Translations under genes and position numbers: made by a program
Notes under the pieces: model-generated
What the model was told of the DNA's origin: nothing
The model's database searches: none
The model's input: only the letters and a program-made list of their open reading frames with translations
In this document: positions 62,801 through 64,000 of the stretch, piece by piece
Numbering within the stretch: the stretch's first letter is position 1
Layout: each line of letters begins with the position of its first letter
From: JAAFIP01 sp031367325
GTDB taxonomy: Bacteria > Pseudomonadota > Gammaproteobacteria > Burkholderiales > Burkholderiaceae_C
DNA: 64,000 nt
Assembly (NCBI GenBank): GCA_031367325.1
Contig: JANLPQ010000037.1
Span: 1-64,000, forward strand
Reading direction: 5' to 3'

Positions 62801-62963
62801 TGATAGCGCCTTCTATGGGTGCTTCATAGTTGCTGGCTTGCACAGACTGGCTTGTCGCAGGTTGCTCTCCCGTGCCGCCACCACATGCTATGGTGACTAA
62901 AGTTGCCACCATGCTGGCCATGGTGGCGCGGTATTTAAAACTAAATGTATTGATTGAAAGCAT
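59892..62963 (-). CDS. Subtilisin-like (S8) serine protease with C-terminal SLH repeats
   Basis: 1023 residues. The N-terminal signal contains TIAC, a possible lipobox, followed by an inhibitor-I9-like propeptide (DRVIVRFEDAVTGSNLKSLN). The S8 catalytic triad is visible: Asp in VIAVIDCGFKLNHADL (about 243), His in CTHGTQVSGVIGAKG (about 288) and Ser in DGTSFSAPVVAGIAGLIANY (about 455), with the oxyanion Asn in VVASAGNEG. After beta-rich domains, three SLH motifs occupy about 840-1023, each with paired cysteines (for example VTNGCGVGNFCPSNPVTRRE). It is an exported, probably surface-held protease. It lies upstream of, and in the same direction as, the capsule fusion gene. Confidence 0.88.
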   Translation of the reverse strand: MLSINTFSFKYRATMASMVATLVTIACGGGTGEQPATSQSVQASNYEAPIEGAISNSPVSARVVANQKTAEFAPDRVIVRFEDAVTGSNLKSLNAVSGVRGLGFSVIKEINFASDTKNTKSINAAGAAAEPAPHLAVLSLNGSGLSVAQAIERLQSSGLVRYAEPDYRMKLHQVKSPAAPATGAQQTLAVPNDNLYGYQWHHNNTGLVGTTPTGVLGKDLDTPLAWNLTTGSSAATAPVIAVIDCGFKLNHADLAGNWWTNPAPTFGDVNGADFGENDGDPSSTSCTHGTQVSGVIGAKGNNAMGVTGMMWDTRIMALKTANATGALYVSAEVAALNYIVSQKSAGVNIKAINISLGGSAYSQSEYDAIRAAGNAGLLVVASAGNEGISDRNYPAGYELPNIISVGSTDRSDALSAFSNYGSWVDIGAPGQDIATTSFSTPTLADIYSYADGTSFSAPVVAGIAGLIANYVPGATMQQIRQRIISSAEYAPGLNNLMRVAGRANAYRALTNQGAYIFPTTWITDNRALGDQYIKNASYVINAFIGVGPSTLGVVSTINGVDYTMRDDGQYPDKFAGDGHYTAIVKPNATGAAVPISIKHLYSSGATTATSITSGTIVVADAGNYQVQINSTPWSDPSTALNVQTLYTAEADEGSVAVNLPFNIAYYGVSNISSIKVTPNGFVCVGDGNCSVLPTSTYDTKPIPSNGALAYGILAPWWHDWVVSGNTISNVFTHTEGVAPNRKFVVTWKNAFAYGDNLKTDGVSFQVQFYEGQNKFSFAYNDVTTNMAISASGRPDGGLLGSAGIQFFNGKIGTRTSHNTFGSIVAGTSKDLVLANSFSDVAIDDAFLPFIESLRGSGVTNGCATGLYCPNDAVFRNQMAAFIIRATHGYDLVAYPALSNPVMSSFVDVPTTNGFYKYIETMKLDGITSGCGAGAYCPDAVVLREQMAVFLVRAVRGASFVPPAATGQFADVVTSGFYTPYIEELARMGVTNGCGVGNFCPSNPVTRREMATFLQRAFRLYDYQ

Positions 62964-63130
62964 GGTGTAGATCCTAACTGTCGATTAATGTAATTATCGT
63001 TTACAAGATGTAGTAACACAGTATTTGAGCCTAGACTCTAGTGTGTACTTACGTTTGTATGTGAAATTTTGCACAGATGACTGTTGTGCGCACGTGACTA
63101 TAGATTGGCTCGCGTTAACGATCCGTGACC

Positions 63131-64000
63131 TTACTGCGACCAATAGACTAAGTAGCCATTACCCGGTACGGTCACGTTGCGGCCAATCTCCACCATCACA
63201 AAAAATACATTAGGCGGGCCGCCCAATGGGTTGGGTGAAGCAGCTTTGTACAGCTTGAGCTTGCTGGTTAGCGTTTGCCCGCTGCCGGGTTCGACCCGGG
63301 TAAAGCCTGCTGGCGAGAACAAGCTAGCCATGTCGATAGTGCTGACGGTTTGGGTGCCGCCAATATCTGTAAACACTGCTGAGCCATCTAATGCAAAAGT
63401 GATGGTTTGTGATGCGGCTTGACAGTCTTCACGGCCAACCAAGGTTCTAGTGCCCACTTCAGACAAAGAGGTGACAGGCACCAAACTGTTGGGCACCAAA
63501 ATATGCGTGCTTTTGGTGACGCTTTGGCCGGGCACGTTATTGCATAGCACTAGCAGCCTGCTGTTAAAACCTGCGTTTACTGCCGTTAATGACACGGAAG
63601 CACCTTGTGGGTAAATGTTGATGCCACCCGTAGTGTTGGTGTCAGTAATACGGTGTGTGGCGCCCTCTACTGTCAGCAAGTCATCGTTACCCACTGTTGT
63701 GCTACCAAGGCTGGTGATAGACCCGGTGGGGTCAGAGTATTTATAAATCTCACTGAAGGTGACGTTGCTAAACCTGCTTAGTTTGTCAATGCTGAAACCC
63801 AAAAATCCATCGGCTACTGTGGTGGTAGCGCGCGAAGATACTGAAACACCTAAGTTACGCAGCCCCATAGATGCCACGCTGCTGACCGTGGTGGTAGCAC
63901 CGCTAAACAAGGTGGAAATAGTGGATGGGCGGAAGTTGAACCCTGCGCGGGGGCTGTTGATGGTAAAAGTGTCTGTTCGCCCGTCAGACACACGTCGCCT
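63131..64000 (-). CDS. Unrecognised Thr/Ser-rich protein (5' end beyond window)
   Basis: At least 290 residues; the frame stays open to the right edge, so the GTG at 63991 is probably internal. I recognise no family. The visible part is rich in Thr, Ser, Gly and Val with alternating hydrophobic residues (STISTLFSGATTTVSSVAS, VSLTAVNAGFNSRLLVLCNN), which suggests beta structure and an exported or surface location. It contains two cysteines and ends GNGYLVYWSQ. Its stop is 168 bp upstream of the protease start, in the same direction, so the two might be co-transcribed. Nothing more can be said from the fragment. Confidence 0.5.
   Translation of the reverse strand, partial: RRRVSDGRTDTFTINSPRAGFNFRPSTISTLFSGATTTVSSVASMGLRNLGVSVSSRATTTVADGFLGFSIDKLSRFSNVTFSEIYKYSDPTGSITSLGSTTVGNDDLLTVEGATHRITDTNTTGGINIYPQGASVSLTAVNAGFNSRLLVLCNNVPGQSVTKSTHILVPNSLVPVTSLSEVGTRTLVGREDCQAASQTITFALDGSAVFTDIGGTQTVSTIDMASLFSPAGFTRVEPGSGQTLTSKLKLYKAASPNPLGGPPNVFFVMVEIGRNVTVPGNGYLVYWSQ

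Noticed and set aside
1..64000. tRNA or rRNA genes, CRISPR arrays, integrase genes, insertion sequences with transposase
   Set aside because: None was recognised when reading the window. A covariance-model search for small RNAs would still be needed to exclude minor RNA genes.

Overview
The window is a contiguous piece of a betaproteobacterial chromosome, most likely Burkholderiales of the family Comamonadaceae (Rhodoferax/Polaromonas-like). Support: the aroA-cmk gene fusion followed by rpsA-ihfB-lapA-lapB-rfaE1-hldD, the rubredoxin-pilG-pilH-pilI-pilJ-pilL order, the rubredoxin/ThiD-like/hemL linkage, GyrA with Thr83, and a DUF3460 gene beside scpA. This placement is inferred from gene order and protein features; no database was searched.

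Left part, about 1-37.7 kb, is core genome. In order: the tail of a SulP permease, a BamE/OmlA-like lipoprotein, DUF3460, scpA, photolyase; a complete type IV pilus chemosensory operon on the minus strand (4.3-15.2 kb, including a 2285-residue PilL/ChpA kinase); a ThiD-like kinase and hemL; ubiG; an OmpA-family protein; gyrA; a DUF2059 protein; the aromatic amino-acid genes pheA, tyrA and aroA-cmk; rpsA, ihfB, lapA, lapB; LPS inner-core genes rfaE1, hldD, waaA, waaC; and a phosphomannomutase/phosphoglucomutase.

Right part, about 37.8-64 kb, is accessory and surface-related. A tight plus-strand operon (37.8-43.3 kb) encodes a UGT-like glycosyltransferase, a membrane serine-hydrolase-like protein, a cytochrome P450, a small membrane protein and a second, paralogous hydrolase-like protein. 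I recognise no named pathway for this combination; a glycolipid or lipid-modification pathway is a reasonable guess. It converges on an ABC-transporter-dependent (group 2/ctr-type) capsule locus: a GT4-KpsC-half fusion and KpsS on the minus strand, then an outer-membrane export lipoprotein, KpsE, KpsM, KpsT and a UDP-GlcNAc 2-epimerase on the plus strand. AT-rich, serotype-like genes follow (two-domain glycosyltransferase, two tandem pyruvyl-transferase paralogues, a 1206-residue coiled coil/DUF4214/glycosyltransferase/methyltransferase fusion), then a subtilisin-like protease with C-terminal SLH repeats and an unrecognised protein cut by the window edge.

Two kinds of dispersed non-coding element stand out. 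(1) A repeat of about 43-57 bp centred on CTGCTCAAGCAGCTATTAAA occurs at least eleven times between 1.1 and 35.8 kb. Several copies lie inside genes: three proteins (PilL, WaaA, WaaC) read it in the same frame, one copy forms the hydrophobic core of a signal peptide, and a variant copy spans the ribosome-binding site and start of hldD. I saw none in the 37.8-64 kb part. (2) Three roughly 95-110 bp long-stem hairpins share a conserved asymmetric internal loop but have stems that differ by compensating changes. They sit in two intergenic regions between convergent genes.
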